Shown piece by piece: positions 44,401 to 55,039 of a stretch of 64,000 nt of DNA (the stretch's first letter is position 1; each line of letters opens with the position of its first letter). The translations under genes and the position numbers were made by a program. The DNA lies in assembly GCA_016858145.1 (NCBI GenBank), contig JAEHOE010000001.1:2108001-2172000 (forward strand), given 5' to 3'. The notes below the pieces were generated by a model. The model did not search any database, was not told where the DNA came from, and saw nothing but the letters and a program-made list of their open reading frames with translations. This stretch comes from Edaphochlamys debaryana (taxonomy: Eukaryota; Chlorophyta; Chlorophyceae; Chlamydomonadales).

Positions 44401-44593
44401 TCTGTTGACAGCACTCCCTCGTCCCGCAAAGCCACGTCACCTGGGGCCACGGCGCTCCTCCTCCGCGCCCGACTCTGTTGCCTCCCCTCCCTCCCTCTCT
44501 CTCTTCCCCCTCCCCCCTCTCCCCCTCCCTCTTCCCCCTCCTCCCCCCCACCTGGCCGTCATCCGTGACGGTTAGGGCGCGGCCCTTGCCCAT
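23489..44593 (-). CDS. ASCC3: ASCC3/SLH1-type double-cassette Ski2-like helicase
   Basis: Fifty-five exons join in frame to about 2467 aa (human ASCC3 is about 2200). ASCC3 is the helicase of the ASCC complex, acting in ribosome-quality-control splitting of collided ribosomes and, in animals, with ALKBH3 in alkylation repair. Order: N-terminal region ([12 protein letters not shown]), cassette 1 with APTGAGKT (about aa 594), IDEVHLL, LSATLPN and QIFGRAGRP, first Sec63-like region, cassette 2 with APTGSGKT (about aa 1449), [15 protein letters not shown] and QMMGRAGRP, second Sec63-like region with [11 protein letters not shown], and an acidic/Gly-rich tail. LPRLTTLL at the N-terminus and QGRWxxDSSLL favour ASCC3 over its paralogue BRR2. 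STA for SAT in cassette 2 is normal for ASCC3. Start is ATG 44593 (a GTG lies upstream). No lesion seen. Confidence 0.9.
26131..26157 (+). repeat. Intronic repeat fragment (family 1)
   Basis: The sequence gctctcccgctcagctttcaa is a short reverse-oriented end of the family-1 repeat. It sits about 17 bases from the donor of the exon at 26175-26321. Confidence 0.45.
31888..31928 (+). repeat. Intronic repeat fragment (family 1)
   Basis: Begins tgtttgaagctgataagcgg and continues gagagcatcgaaccgttag. It lies just outside the 3' splice site of the exon at 31768-31870. Confidence 0.6.
32331..32384 (+). repeat. Direct repeat, left copy, flanking a family-1 element
   Basis: Contains accagccctcggtcggaacc followed by a C run and cttgcctcctcct. 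The same block recurs at 32611-32668, on the other side of the family-1 element, within one ASCC3 intron. Confidence 0.7.
32449..32591 (-). repeat. Long copy of intronic repeat family 1
   Basis: About 143 bases, reading on the - strand from ttgaagctgatcagcgggag through gattgccggagaaggtacat and ggtccggttgtccgcgga to gctgaaagtggcgttggcg. It is closely similar to 37629-37770. It lies in the ASCC3 intron between the exons at 32726 and 32235. Confidence 0.75.
32611..32668 (+). repeat. Direct repeat, right copy, flanking a family-1 element
   Basis: Second copy of the accagccctcggtcggaacc block, with small differences from 32331-32384. Confidence 0.7.
33281..33317 (+). repeat. Intronic repeat fragment (family 1)
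   Basis: ggtgtttgaatctgaaagcg followed by agagagcgtcttta, about 20 bases outside the 3' splice site of the exon at 33131-33262. Confidence 0.55.
34538..34600 (+). repeat. Intronic repeat fragment (family 1)
   Basis: Runs from tgtttgaagatgatcagcgg through gagcgtctagttggtagtgg to ttgccggagaaggtac, a half-length copy. It lies near the 3' splice site of the exon at 34382-34495. Confidence 0.65.
36781..36910 (+). repeat. Tandem repeats next to an ASCC3 donor site
   Basis: Three copies of agagcctc (36781-36804) are followed, after a gap, by three perfect copies of a 23-base unit (36834-36902; it contains ccccgtcgaggttcctca) and a partial fourth. On the - strand the array starts about 6 bases inside the intron after the exon at 36917-36991. 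Confidence 0.85.
37629..37770 (-). repeat. Long copy of intronic repeat family 1
   Basis: About 142 bases closely matching 32449-32591 in the same orientation. It starts (on the - strand) about 28 bases after the donor of the exon at 37799-37923. Confidence 0.75.
39811..39852 (-). repeat. Intronic repeat fragment (family 1)
   Basis: Reverse-oriented end (cgctctcccgcttagcagct then tcaaac on the + strand). It lies about 30 bases from the donor of the exon at 39881-39996. Confidence 0.6.
40462..40479 (+). repeat. Short intronic repeat (family 2 motif), copy 1
   Basis: ctctccaatgctccgaaa, found again near 41261 in a neighbouring ASCC3 intron. In both cases it lies shortly before a C-rich tract and the donor region of an exon. 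Confidence 0.5.
41261..41278 (+). repeat. Short intronic repeat (family 2 motif), copy 2
   Basis: Second occurrence of ctctccaatgctccgaaa, about 30 bases from the donor of the exon at 41308-41355. Confidence 0.5.
41384..41476 (+). repeat. Intronic repeat (family 1), two-thirds length
   Basis: Runs from gtgtttgagtttgaagttga through aagcgggagagcgtcttgtt and ttgccggggaaggtacatac to cgccacagagtccatgat. It lies about 28 bases outside the 3' splice site of the exon at 41308-41355, opposite in orientation to the two long copies. Confidence 0.7.
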
Positions 44594-45122
44594 GGTGGCA
44601 GGGCCGCGCAGCACCGACCGGGGGGGTGGGGAGAGAGGCCAGGCGCCTCAAAGGAAGAGGGAGACTGCGCGTCTGGGCCCAGGCGGCGGGGGACCGTCGT
44701 CCTCGCGTGCCCCGGCTGTGCTGACAGACGCTATGTGCAGTGAGACAGGATGTGCTGTTTGATTGATGCGGGGCGAGGTGGAGAAGGCCCGTGCTCAGGG
44801 CTGGCTGCGTGGCGCGATCGCCTTGGCGACACCACGCGGTACGCGCTGCGACTGGGTAGAGTCGCGGGGTTGATCTGCTCTGCGTATAGCCAGCAGTGCG
44901 CGTGCCTCAGGCCAATGGAGCGGCATGGGTGCAGGCCCGATCGGCAGGTCCGTGAGCGGGGTGCTTCTAAACGGCATTCCGACTTCGCGTATGCACTTCA
45001 TATGCATAACCCACTCGTGTGCAGCAAGCAAACCTCGCTCGGCGCAATGTTTGCCGCTCAACTAGGTCGCTAGGGCTCGGCTGGGCCTAGAACGACAGGC
45101 AAGACGTGTCAGGACTGCCGAT
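44594..45122. promoter_or_regulatory. Divergent intergenic region ASCC3 / CofD-like gene
   Basis: About 530 bases between two diverging start codons, so it should hold both promoters. No clear TATA box or known element was recognised. Confidence 0.45.
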
Positions 45123-48100
45123 ATGAAGACGATCAAACTACGGGCAAGGTCCGCTGCCCCTTCAGCGACCACCCGACGAACACTAGCAATCGGTCGGCTC
45201 TGCTTGCGTCCCCTCGATAGAACACGACGTGCTGCCTTCAGCGGCCCAGGAGGTGCTCAACGACAGATGTCTCGGACTAGCGGCTCGCCACTTGATAGCG
45301 ACGACGACGAGGAGGCCGGTGAGGCCATCCGCGATTTCGGGGCTTGACACGCTGGGCGCGGCGACGGGCACAACGCCCAGAGGCGGTCGCCCCTGATCAC
45401 CTGCTAGCGCGAGGGGACTGTCGGAACGCTCGCGCCCGAATAGGGCCCGCCACCGGCGAAGGGTGGGGCTTTTAGATAAGGTATATGCCCCCCGTGCTGG
45501 AGCTTTCTCTGAGCTTGGCTCACTGGGAGACAACGAGGGCACTGGAGACGGGCTGAGGGTTGGAGACGGGGCTAAGGACCCAGGCGGGGTCCGGAGGGGG
45601 CTTGGGGCGAGGCCCAGGCAGGACCGCTGGCGCCCACCCGCCTTCCTTCCTCCCCGCCAACCTCCCGCGCCCTCCCACCCACAGGCGGCATCGCGCACCC
45701 CCCGGCCCCGCTGCCGCCCCTGCGCCTGCCGCCCCCCGGGGTGCTCTACACGCCCCCCTCCTCCCTGGGCGGGGCGGCGCCCGGCTCGCAGGGGGGCGCC
45801 CCCCCGGGCACCCCCAAGCCCTGGGCCCCAGCGCTGGTGGTCTTCAGCGGGGGCACCGCCTTCAACAGCGTGGCGGGTAGGCGGTTGGACGGTTAGGTGG
45901 TTAGAGTGGTTTGGCGGTTGAGCGGTTGCACCGTGAGTGGCTGCAGCGCACTCAAGCCCCTGCGGGCTACCGCCTAGTAACCCCCTTCCCCTCACCCTCC
46001 GCCTGCCCTGATCTCTCCCCTCATCCGCCCTCAACCCTCCCCTACCCTCCCTCACCCCACCCCTCATTCCCCCCATCCCTCCTCCCCCCCTCCCAAGGCC
46101 ACCTGCGCCACATGACCACCCGTGTGGCCCACGTGCTCCCCGTGTCTGACGACGGGGGCAGTACGGCGGAGATCGTGCGGGTGCTGGGGGGGCCCGCGGT
46201 GGGGGACATCCGTAGCCGCTGCCTGCGCCTGGCGGACGACAGCGAGGAGGAGGTGGGGGGGGGAAGGAGGGGAGGGGAGGGGAAGGGCACATTGGATGGG
46301 GACGGGGAGGAACAGGGAGGGGGCCAGGTGTGCTGGGCACCCGTGAGGGGCCTGCATGTTGAAGGGGGGGGCGGGCAAGGCGGTCGGGGCGGGTGGGGGG
46401 CGGGGCGGGTGGAGGGGCGGGTCGGCTGGAGCCCCGGCAAGCCCAGGTCACCGCCCCCTCCCTCCTCCTACGCAGGCCCGGGCGGTCAAGCGGTTATTGG
46501 CGCACCGGCTGCCGGCGTACGACGCGGGGGCGGCCAAGCAGGAGTGGTACGCGATCGTGGAGGGCGACCACGCGCTGTGGCGGGGCGTGGGCGACCCCTA
46601 CAAGCACACCATCCGCGCCTTCCTGGTGCAGTTCCACACCGCCATCCTGTCGCACAACTCGGGCGAGCGATTCAGCTTCCGGAACGGCAGCGTGGGTGAG
46701 TCACGCGTGCGCTGTCATGCCGTACACCAGTACGGACGCCGTACAGTCGAGTCGGGCGACGGTGGCGGCGGCGATGGGGGAGGCGGTTGGGACGGCTCGC
46801 CTCCTGCCCTCGGCCCGTGCTTGCCCACCCACAGCCACACACATGCACCTCCCCTCCATCCCCAACCCCAGTCCGAACCCCCCCACCCCTCACCCCGACC
46901 ATCCCCCCCCCCACCTCCCCCACCCCAGGCAACTTCTTCTTCGCCGGCGCCCGCATCTTCTTCCGCTCCCTGGAGGCCGCCATCTTCCTGTTCAGCCGCG
47001 TGGCGCGCCTGCCCGAGGGCTCCCATGTGCTCCCGGCCATCGCCACGGAGCAGCGAATCACGCTGGGTGGGGCTTTGGGGGGGGAGGGGGGAGGGGAGGG
47101 GAGGGGAGGGAGAGGGGGCAAGGGAAGGGGGAGGCTGGGTGGGGATGGGTGGGGGGAGGGGAGGGTGTCTGGGTGGACAGGAGACGACGGAGGAAAAGGG
47201 TCAAGGGAGGGCGGGGCGGAGGGCGTTGATGCAGGACGGGTGCAGGACGGGTTGGCACGGCGTGTGCGTCATCCGCTCAAACACCAACCGCCGCTCTTCC
47301 TCCCCCGTCCCCTGACCCCCCCCCATCCCAGGCGCCGAGCTGGAGGACGGGTCCGTGCTGCGCGGGCAGAACCAGATCAGCCACCCGCCCCGGGCGGACG
47401 ACGGTGAGCCCCGCCCCGCACTTCGCTGCCCGCCGCATGTGTGAACGGCTGCTCGTGTTAGCCGGGGAAGCGTGGGCTCGGCGGGTAGCCCCCCGCATGT
47501 ATGTACCGTGCCCCTGGACTGCACCGCCTGCCTCCGGCCCCCTCTGCACCTCATTCTCCCCCCTACCTGCTCCGCCCTGCCCTCCCGCTGCTGCCCTCCT
47601 TCTATTGACTTCTTCCCTCCCCTCCTCTCCCACCTCTTACTGCTCTCTCCAAGGCTCGGAACATCACCTTGTCCCCCCCTCCCCCTCCCCCCCCCCCCCC
47701 CAGCCTCCTCCGCCCAGCAGGTGGACAAGGGATGCGACGACCCCCTGCCGGCGCCCATCCGCCGCGTCTTCTACATGGCCTCGGACGACCACAAGCACGG
47801 GGGGGCGGGCCCGGGCGGGGCCCAGGGGGGCCTGGAGGGGCCCGGCGGCATGCAGGGGGACGTGGAGGTCTTCCCCGCGGCCAACCCCCGAGTCATCACG
47901 GTGCGGGGGGGAGGGGGAAGTTAAGGGGGCGGACCTTACAGCCTGAGATGGGGTGCAATAGTCAGGGATAAACCCAGCCCTCCGTGGATCCCCATCGCCC
48001 CCACACGGCCAAGCCCTTCCACCCGGGACCAGGGTACGTATGGCCTGAAATGCCCCCCCTCCCCACACCCTCTTCCGCCCCCCCATTCAACCGACCAGGA

Positions 48101-49322
48101 CATCCAAAAGTCTGATGCCATCGTGTACGGCATGGGGTCGCTGTACACCTCGATCTGCCCCACCCTGTGCCTGGAGGGGGTGGGGGAGGCCATCGCGGGG
48201 CGGCCCGTGCCCAAGGCGCGTGCACTGGGGCCGAAGGGGGGGGGAGCGGGGGGGAGGCTGAAGAGGAGTTGCGTTAAGTAGCTAGGATTGGGCGAGGCGA
48301 GGGGATCGGGGGGACCCCTGTCTGTGGATGGACCGTGGCGGAGGGAGGGGCTGGGGCCGACAGGAGTTACCCGTATGGACATCGGTTTAAGATATCAGTC
48401 CCCTGACCCTCCAACCCCTCCCCGCTCCACCCCCTCCCACCCCCAGGTGCTGCTGCTCAACGGCTCGCACGACCGCGAGACCGCCTGCTGCGGGGCGCAC
48501 GACGGACCCATGACGGCCGCAGATATGGCGCAGGCGGTGAGGGGGGGCGGGGGGAGACCGGGAAGCGGAGGAAGCGGTCCAAAGCCTGGCGCCGCTTGTC
48601 CCGCGTTGTGCGTTCCTGCTCCCTTTGTCGCTCGCTCACCTGGGCCTTCCGCCCTCGTGCCTTGCCTCACACCTGAACGGTTGCCCTCCGCTTGCCGCCG
48701 TGACCACCGGACCGGACGCCAGGTGTGCGATGCCCTCAACCGCCGCCGCACGCGCCGCCCCGGCGGCCGCCTGCGGAACCCCCCCGGCGCGTACGTGACG
48801 GGGATGCTCGTCCCGCGCGGCGGATCCATACGCGTGGATCCGGCGGCGCTGGCGCTGCTGGGCGTACGGCACATCCTCGAGGTCGACTCGTACGTGGACG
48901 ACATGGGACGAGCGTGCTTCGAGGCGGGCGCGCTCGTCAGTAAGGTGGACGAGATCCTGCGCATGCACTGGGACGCCGCTTCGGCTTCCGCAGCGGCGGC
49001 GGCGGCGGACGCGGCAGGCACGACGGCGGCGGCGGGGGCTGAGGCCGACGGAGGGTCAAGGCGGGTTTCCGCGGCGGGGGCGGGGACGAGCGGGCGGCCC
49101 GGGTCAGCGGGGCCGGGGCAGGCGGTGGGGGCCCAGCGCAACGGTGTTGGCGCAGGGCAAGGCGGGGTCGGCGGCGGCGGGTCAGCGGTGCTGGGGAGTG
49201 GGCCAGCAAGCCAGGGCCTGGGGTTGGGGCCCGGGCTGGCGGCGGCTGGGCCCGCGTCCTCGCACGGGCTCAACGGGGCAGCCGCGGCGGTGGCGGCATC
49301 CAGCGGTGGGGGGGAGTCCTAG
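45123..49322 (+). CDS. CofD/YvcK-like protein
   Basis: Ten exons join in frame (about 658 aa): 45123-45318, 45685-45876, 46098-46252, 46476-46695, 46929-47066, 47332-47403, 47704-47900, 48099-48215, 48447-48536, 48723-49322. The family comprises 2-phospho-L-lactate transferase (CofD) and the UDP-sugar-binding gluconeogenesis factor YvcK. Signatures are VVFSGGTAFNSVAG, VLPVSDDGGSTAEIVR, GNFFFAGARIFF and DAIVYGMGSLYTSICP. The last exon encodes TGMLVPRGGSIRVDP, VRHILEVDS and a low-complexity Ala/Gly tail. The first about 40 residues are Arg/Ala/Ser/Thr-rich with no acidic residues, as in chloroplast or mitochondrial transit peptides. Plants have such proteins, but the reaction is not established, so no enzyme activity is claimed. 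Exon 8 ends at a GC donor (AAG|gcgcgt), the only choice that keeps the frame into VLLLNGSHDRE. Confidence 0.83.
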
Positions 49323-49388
49323 CCTGCGCCTGCGCCTGCGCCTGCGCCTGCGCCTGCGCCTGCGCCTGCGCCTGCGCCTGCGCCTGCG
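49323..49388 (+). repeat. (CCTGCG)11 hexanucleotide repeat
   Basis: Eleven uninterrupted copies begin directly after the stop codon of the CofD-like gene. A one-codon readthrough or a small indel upstream would translate the repeat. Confidence 0.95.
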
Positions 49389-50301
49389 GACCGGTGTATG
49401 CGTTGTTGGGGGACCGTGGCACCGTGGGTGCTTCCGCCTGGGAGCGGCACAGCTGCATTGGGCGGGCGAGCTCAGCTCCGTGTGTGTGGCTTAGCTCCGG
49501 GCTCTCCTGAGGCGGCAACGCGTGGCGAGGCACGCTTCCGCATGCGCTTTGTCGCTGGGCCCAGTCCCGGCTGTCTCGCTGCGTGCACGCACTGGCTGGT
49601 CGGGACCTCGGTGTGCGGCCGCGAACGGTCGCTGCCTGGCTGCCAGGTGCCAGCCAAGCGCTGGAAGGCCCTTGTAGCAACTTGTGGATGCGGGAGCAAG
49701 CGGGCATAGCTCTCGTGCAACACAAGGCCAACGCGGGCAGGAGTGACCACTGACCAGTCCCGGCAGGCAGAGTCTGCTGGTGAGCTCTGGAGTCTTAACA
49801 CAGCGCCAGGGTCACGGCAGACGGCTCTCACGTTACAAGCGCGGCCATTCGACAAGGCATGACCTGTCTCCAGCTCTACGTCGCCAGCGCGTCCCCCCAC
49901 TAAGAAGGGCCACCCCCACGGCCGGCCACCGGAGCTCTTATCGACCCTGGCGGCGACCCTAACAGCCCTGTATCAGCCCGCCAACATCAACGGAAGACGC
50001 TTTGACAACCAACTCATCACCTCAGCCCGGAGGCCGCACCTACGCACAAGCTGCCCCGCACACCACCCTCCACCTGTTCGCAGGCAGGCCACCGCCTCCG
50101 CCTCCGCTCGTTCCTTGGGGGGCTTGGCCACCCGCCCCTTCAACAGCGTGCCCGCGCCCCTAAGGCCCCAAGCGAACCCACACGCCACGTCACGGGCCGC
50201 GCCTGGGGCTGAGTCGAGTTTGCGTGACGGCATTGGACCCCTCCCTCCACGCTCCTCCCACCCGCAGCGGCCTTGCCTCGTACGACAGCCGTACGACAGA
50301 G
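49389..50301. other. Convergent intergenic region
   Basis: Lies between the + strand CofD-like stop and the - strand hydrolase stop, so it holds both 3' UTRs. No supported gene. The only poly(A) candidate seen is on the - strand. Confidence 0.45.
49833..49837 (-). promoter_or_regulatory. Candidate poly(A) signal TGTAA (hydrolase)
   Basis: ttaca on the + strand, i.e. TGTAA on the - strand, about 465 bases past the hydrolase stop at 50302. Confidence 0.35.
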
Positions 50302-52186
50302 TCACTGAGCTGTATCCCCTAGGAGCCACGCAAGGGCCTCCGCCGCCACGGGGCGCGGAATGGTGTGTCCGCCCTGGAACCTGGGGGGCCGAGGGGTGCG
50401 GATACAGGTGCGGGTGCGCGTTGGGACCAGAGAGGCAGACCCCGCATCACTGCTTGTCCACCCCGGCTGCTCTTGCAGGCTGGGCGTCGTGGCAGGGGCT
50501 CACTGAGCCTCAACATGCGCCCTGCTTACCAGCCTGGCTCCCGCCCCGTGACCTCTGTCTACTTTTGCCCCTCCAATGCACCCCCCACCGCCCCCGCTCC
50601 CAAGCCCAAGGCCTTACTCATGGTACGTCACGTCGTAACCCCCGTCCGCCAGGCGGGGCACGATGCGCCGCGCGCACGCCACGGGCAGCACGGCGTCGCC
50701 CGCGCCGTGGCTGACGTACACCTGTACAGTATTGGGAGGAGACGGGCCAGCGAAGGATTGGGGCTGAGAGGCCGAGGCCTAGCCCAGGCGGCGGCAGCTC
50801 AGTAGGCGCTCAAGCAAGAGAGACAGTGTGGCTCGACCTGTAGTAACCAAGCCCCTCTGCGAATCCCACTCCGCGGCGTGCCCTGCTCGCGTGCTCTCAG
50901 AAGGGCCCCGAGCGCCACCGCACCCCCTCTCAGCGCAAGGCCGCCGGCCGAGAGCTCCCCGCCTGCGCCCACCTCGCACCTGCGCGCCCCCGGCTCCGCG
51001 CCGGCCTCCTGCGGCGGCCGCATGAAGCCGGGCGAGAAGGCCGCCACGTGGCTGAACAGGGGGGCGTTGGGCGGCCCCAGGGACAGGGCGTAGGAGGCGC
51101 CGTCGGAGAAGCCCGCCAGGCACACGCGGGCGGGGTCCACGGCGTGGGTGGCAAAGATCTGGGGGGTGGGTGGGGTCGGGGCAAGAAGAGGAAGGTGCCT
51201 GGGCGTAGGGGCCCGGCGTAGGGGGTCGGACGGGACGGAGGATGGGCAGGGGCAAGGACAGGGGCAGGCGCGGGGAGCTCCACGTGGGTGGAGGGCACGC
51301 GTCGGGAGGGGAGGTGGGACTGGTAAAGGGGCCTCGTCCTTTTACCCAGATCACTGCCCGCGCCCCCGCCCCACCTTGCGCAGCGCCCGGTCGATGTGGG
51401 TCGGGTCGGGTCCGAAGTCCCCCCGCACGGCGTCCCACGTGCTGCCCGCGCTCTCGGGGGCGACCAGGATGGTGGCACTGCGGGGTGAGGGCAGCGGGAG
51501 GGGGGGCTACGGCCACACCATTCCTCAAGGTCCAGGCACTGCCACACACCCCGCCCCTCTGCCCAAGCATCATCCCCCACCCCCTCCCCCTCGCACCCCT
51601 GCAGCTAGCTCTACTCGCCCTTTCTCGCCCCCCTTCCGTTCCTATACGAGCACTCCCAACCCCGCACCTGGCCTCCAGCGCTGCTGTGCCGCCGAAGTTG
51701 AGCAGTGCGTCGGAGGGCGACGCGCGGCCCCCCGCCTGCAGCAGCAGCGGTGGCAGCAGCCAGGGGAACATCAGGCAGCTGCTGAAACCTCAGACGGCAG
51801 CTCGCCCCTGCCCCACCCTCTAACCCCCTGCGTCGCGGGCAGCCCCGTGCCCCCGCCTGACATCCCCCCCCGTCCCTCGCTCGGACCCTCCTCCCGCCTG
51901 CAGGCCCCCTCACTCCGTGTAGCATCACCACCAGAGGCGAAGGCCGCGAGGGGTGGCACGATGCGGGCACATACACGTAGCCGTCCCGGCCCGCGGCGGC
52001 GTGCGGGCCCGCGGCGACGCCCAGCGCCTGTGCGCGGCCCTTGCCGCCCGGGGCGCTGGCTGGGGTGGCGCTGCGGGCGTCGCGCGGGGCTGACACGTCC
52101 TCGCGGGCAGCTGGCGCGACGGAGACGCAGGGACGCGCCGTGATGCGCCAGGGCGCGGCGGCCGCGACTGCTGCCCCGCGGTTCAT
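50302..52186 (-). CDS. Alpha/beta hydrolase (esterase/PHB-depolymerase-like)
   Basis: Supported exons: 51914-52186, a second ending at 51668, 51375-51477, 50973-51158, 50618-50721 and 50302-50380. The catalytic triad is visible: Ser in GFSDGASYALSLG, Asp in YVSHGAGDAVLPV and His in EFQGGHTIPRP. The oxyanion-loop motif is LVVMLHG. The block TILVAPESAGSTWDAVRGDFG is typical of this carboxylesterase/depolymerase group. The N-terminus from ATG 52186 is Arg/Ala-rich and could target an organelle. The exon 1/2 junction is unresolved. The natural donor after MLHG (gtgagg) is phase 0, whereas the MFPWLLPP reading of exon 2 needs phase 2. An alternative donor (gtcagg, about 60 bases on) joined to a ctgag acceptor would keep frame. 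The substrate is unknown. Confidence 0.72.
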
Positions 52187-52607
52187 GGCGTGACAGCGGC
52201 TGCTGGAGCGGCGGCGGGCTTGGTCTGGAGCTGGGGCGAGGGCAACGTAATATGACTTCCAGGGTTTTGGGAGCGTATGACTTCCTGTGCCCCCCATCCC
52301 GCACACTGACCGTAATGTACCCTCCACCGCCCTCGCCAATGCAAGCCTGACCCCCGCTTCAAAGGGTGCAGTGCTTGCTGGCCCCCGGGCTGCGGCTGTT
52401 GAGCTTGGAGGGGAGCTGACACCACCCCCATGCTTCGGCTGTTGAGCGTGAAGGTCAGTGAGGGGAGCTGCGCAACATGGCTAAACCTGGTTGAGGCCCT
52501 TGCAGAACCCTGCCCTGCTTAGCCCCCCTTCCGTGCAAGGCCCCTGATTGACGTAAATGGGATAAGCTTGTCCCCGTCCCTTCGCAAGCCCGTGTCTCAG
52601 CAGGGGT
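52187..52607. other. Intergenic upstream of hydrolase and 3' of H3
   Basis: Contains a short internal duplication (cggctgttgagc near 52391 and 52436). From about 52430 it is similar to 61190-61425, which shows that the histone-pair duplication extends beyond the genes. Confidence 0.5.
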
Positions 52608-52623
52608 GGTGTTGAGAAACACC
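52608..52623 (-). terminator. Histone 3' stem-loop (H3 copy 1)
   Basis: On the - strand GGTGTTTCTCAACACC: a 6-bp stem and 4-base loop, matching the replication-dependent histone mRNA processing hairpin. It lies about 100 bases after the H3 stop. Confidence 0.95.
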
Positions 52624-52721
52624 GGGTTAGGTTGGATGGCGCAGGCCAGGGGGCGGCGGCAGGGTCGAGGGGTTAGCCCCAGGCCCTAGCCGCAGCCCCC
52701 CGGCTCCAGCACAGAGCACGC

Positions 52722-53727
<1,006 letters not shown>

Positions 53728-53810
53728 GCGGGCGGGCCCCTCCGTGCCTTCCCGCGTGTGGTGTCCCGTCCCCTGCCCCGCCCCCACACGCCGACACCCC
53801 AAACCAACTC

Positions 53811-53826
53811 GGTGTTTCTCAACACC
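53811..53826 (+). terminator. Histone 3' stem-loop (H4 copy 1)
   Basis: GGTGTTTCTCAACACC, about 85 bases after the H4 stop. Confidence 0.95.
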
Positions 53827-54977
53827 ACCCCTTCTGTGACTTTGACTCCGGGGTGGTGACGACCTCTTGGGGGCGCTGGGGTTGATCGCATAGGGTGAAG
53901 TGCACAAGGAGCCAGGGCGCGTGAGGACGGAAGGGAGTGATCGGGTGTGGGGCTCAGTTGCGCCGCTGTAACGTCTTGTGTTCCAGCCACCTTGGTCCTT
54001 GGTTCGTTCCCGTAGGTCCATCCTGTCGAGAGCCATCTACGCCGGTGCTCGAGCTTCATCCCAGTCCTACCTCCTTGACCGTCAGCTCAGATCACCCGAT
54101 GCATCCAGCCCGCAAGCAATGCCTTCCGGAGAGTGCGGTGGAGTGTAGCGGAGGGCGCGGCGTTCTGGACAAGCGGATGAGTCTGCCTGGCTCTCGCCCT
54201 AGCGCATGAGCTGATGTGGCGGTCAACTGGGGGTATTGAAATTCAGCAGCAACCCCGTAGTGCATGCTGCAAGTGCATGAGATGCGGGCTGGACGGTTGG
54301 GGGGGGGCAGGGGACTGCCTGCCCTGCTGGCCGCGCCCCTTCGGTGGACCCCCCAGGGGTTGAGGGGGCTACAAAAGTGCGGGAGCTTCCGCACTCAAGG
54401 GCTCTTTCCGTCACCAAAAGTGCGGGATGGCCTCACTCCCCCGCACTTCCGCACTAGGATAGCAACACTGGGAGGGACCGAGGAGTTGGACTGGACGAGG
54501 AGCTGGATTGAGATATGGGGAGGAATGTGAAAGAGCTAGGGCTCAGGCAAGGGGGAGAGGGAAAGGTGCGGCTTGGAAGCGGCGAGAAGGGACGGAGAGG
54601 CTTGAGGGTTCCTTGGAATCCAGACTCGAACATTTATTCCCCTGGGGGGCAAGCAAGGGGCTCAGCACCTTTCTTGCCTGCCGACAGACTTATGTCACCC
54701 AAACTGCGTTGCGGGGCGGTGAGTTGCGCTTGCGCAGAACATGATCCTCGCCCCGCCCGCCCTCCCCTCCGCTCAGGTATGCCCACACCCTTTCTTCACG
54801 GTCTTCCTACCTGAAACGGGATAGTGCTATTGACAGCTACGTTGGAGACTGTACCGGTCAGGGCAAGCTTGCCGTATTCACGCCGGTTCAGGGCTGCACC
54901 AGGGCGAGTGTTTCGGCGCTGCACGGGCCCGTCGAGGGCGCATCCCCCGACCCTAGCCCTTGGCCTCCAAGCAAGGT
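53827..54977. other. Spacer between H4 and H2A
   Basis: The first about 290 bases are near-identical to 62636-62925 (part of the histone-pair duplication). The rest holds a cluster of hairpins at 54376-54455. No supported gene. Confidence 0.5.
54376..54455. repeat. Cluster of AGTGCGG/CCGCACT inverted repeats
   Basis: AGTGCGG at 54376-54382 pairs with CCGCACT at 54389-54395 around a 6-base loop. AGTGCGGG at 54419-54426 can pair with CCCGCACT at 54440-54447. A further CCGCACT is at 54449-54455. Both hairpins are preceded by an A-rich run (aaaag). Confidence 0.8.
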
Positions 54978-54993
54978 GGTGTTGAGAAACACC
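54978..54993 (-). terminator. Histone 3' stem-loop (H2A)
   Basis: Same hairpin as the other histone genes, about 45 bases after the H2A stop on the - strand. Confidence 0.95.
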
Positions 54994-55039
54994 GGGTTGG
55001 GGTGCGTGGCACGGGTGCCAGGCACGGAAGGGAAGGCGC

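Larger units (their letters stand above)
23489..44593 (-). other. ASCC3: ASCC3 exon map
   Basis: Exons, 5' to 3': 44552-44593, 43831-44107, 43593-43633, 43291-43433, 42592-43081, 42113-42315, 41711-41888, 41308-41355, 40794-40948, 40501-40606, 40187-40286, 39881-39996, 39639-39690, 39366-39475, 38973-39089, 38714-38813, 38318-38436, 38099-38155, 37799-37923, 37219-37330, 36917-36991, 36400-36496, 36170-36234, 35921-35972, 35523-35663, 35185-35260, 34809-34965, 34382-34495, 33961-34070, 33597-33750, 33131-33262, 32726-32863, 32146-32235, 31768-31870, 31411-31508, 31135-31201, 30969-31030, 30650-30752, 30298-30410, 30066-30128, 29786-29875, 29425-29583, 28992-29079, 28672-28771, 28453-28537, 28144-28275, 27686-27820, 27324-27428, 26970-27070, 26579-26732, 26175-26321, 25597-25683, 25263-25343, 24576-25019, 23489-24283. 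All junctions preserve phase. The introns at 32864-33130 and 29584-29785 have GC donors. Individual ends may be off by a few bases where runs of C or G blur the acceptor. Confidence 0.8.

Noticed and set aside
23489..44593. BRR2 (U5 snRNP helicase) as the identity of the large helicase
   Set aside because: The architecture is shared, but the N-terminal LPRLTTLL segment, the [14 protein letters not shown] block and [11 protein letters not shown] fit ASCC3/SLH1 better.
44593..44614. Upstream GTG start for ASCC3
   Set aside because: Nuclear genes here use ATG. The first ATG is at 44593 and leads directly into the conserved exon 2.
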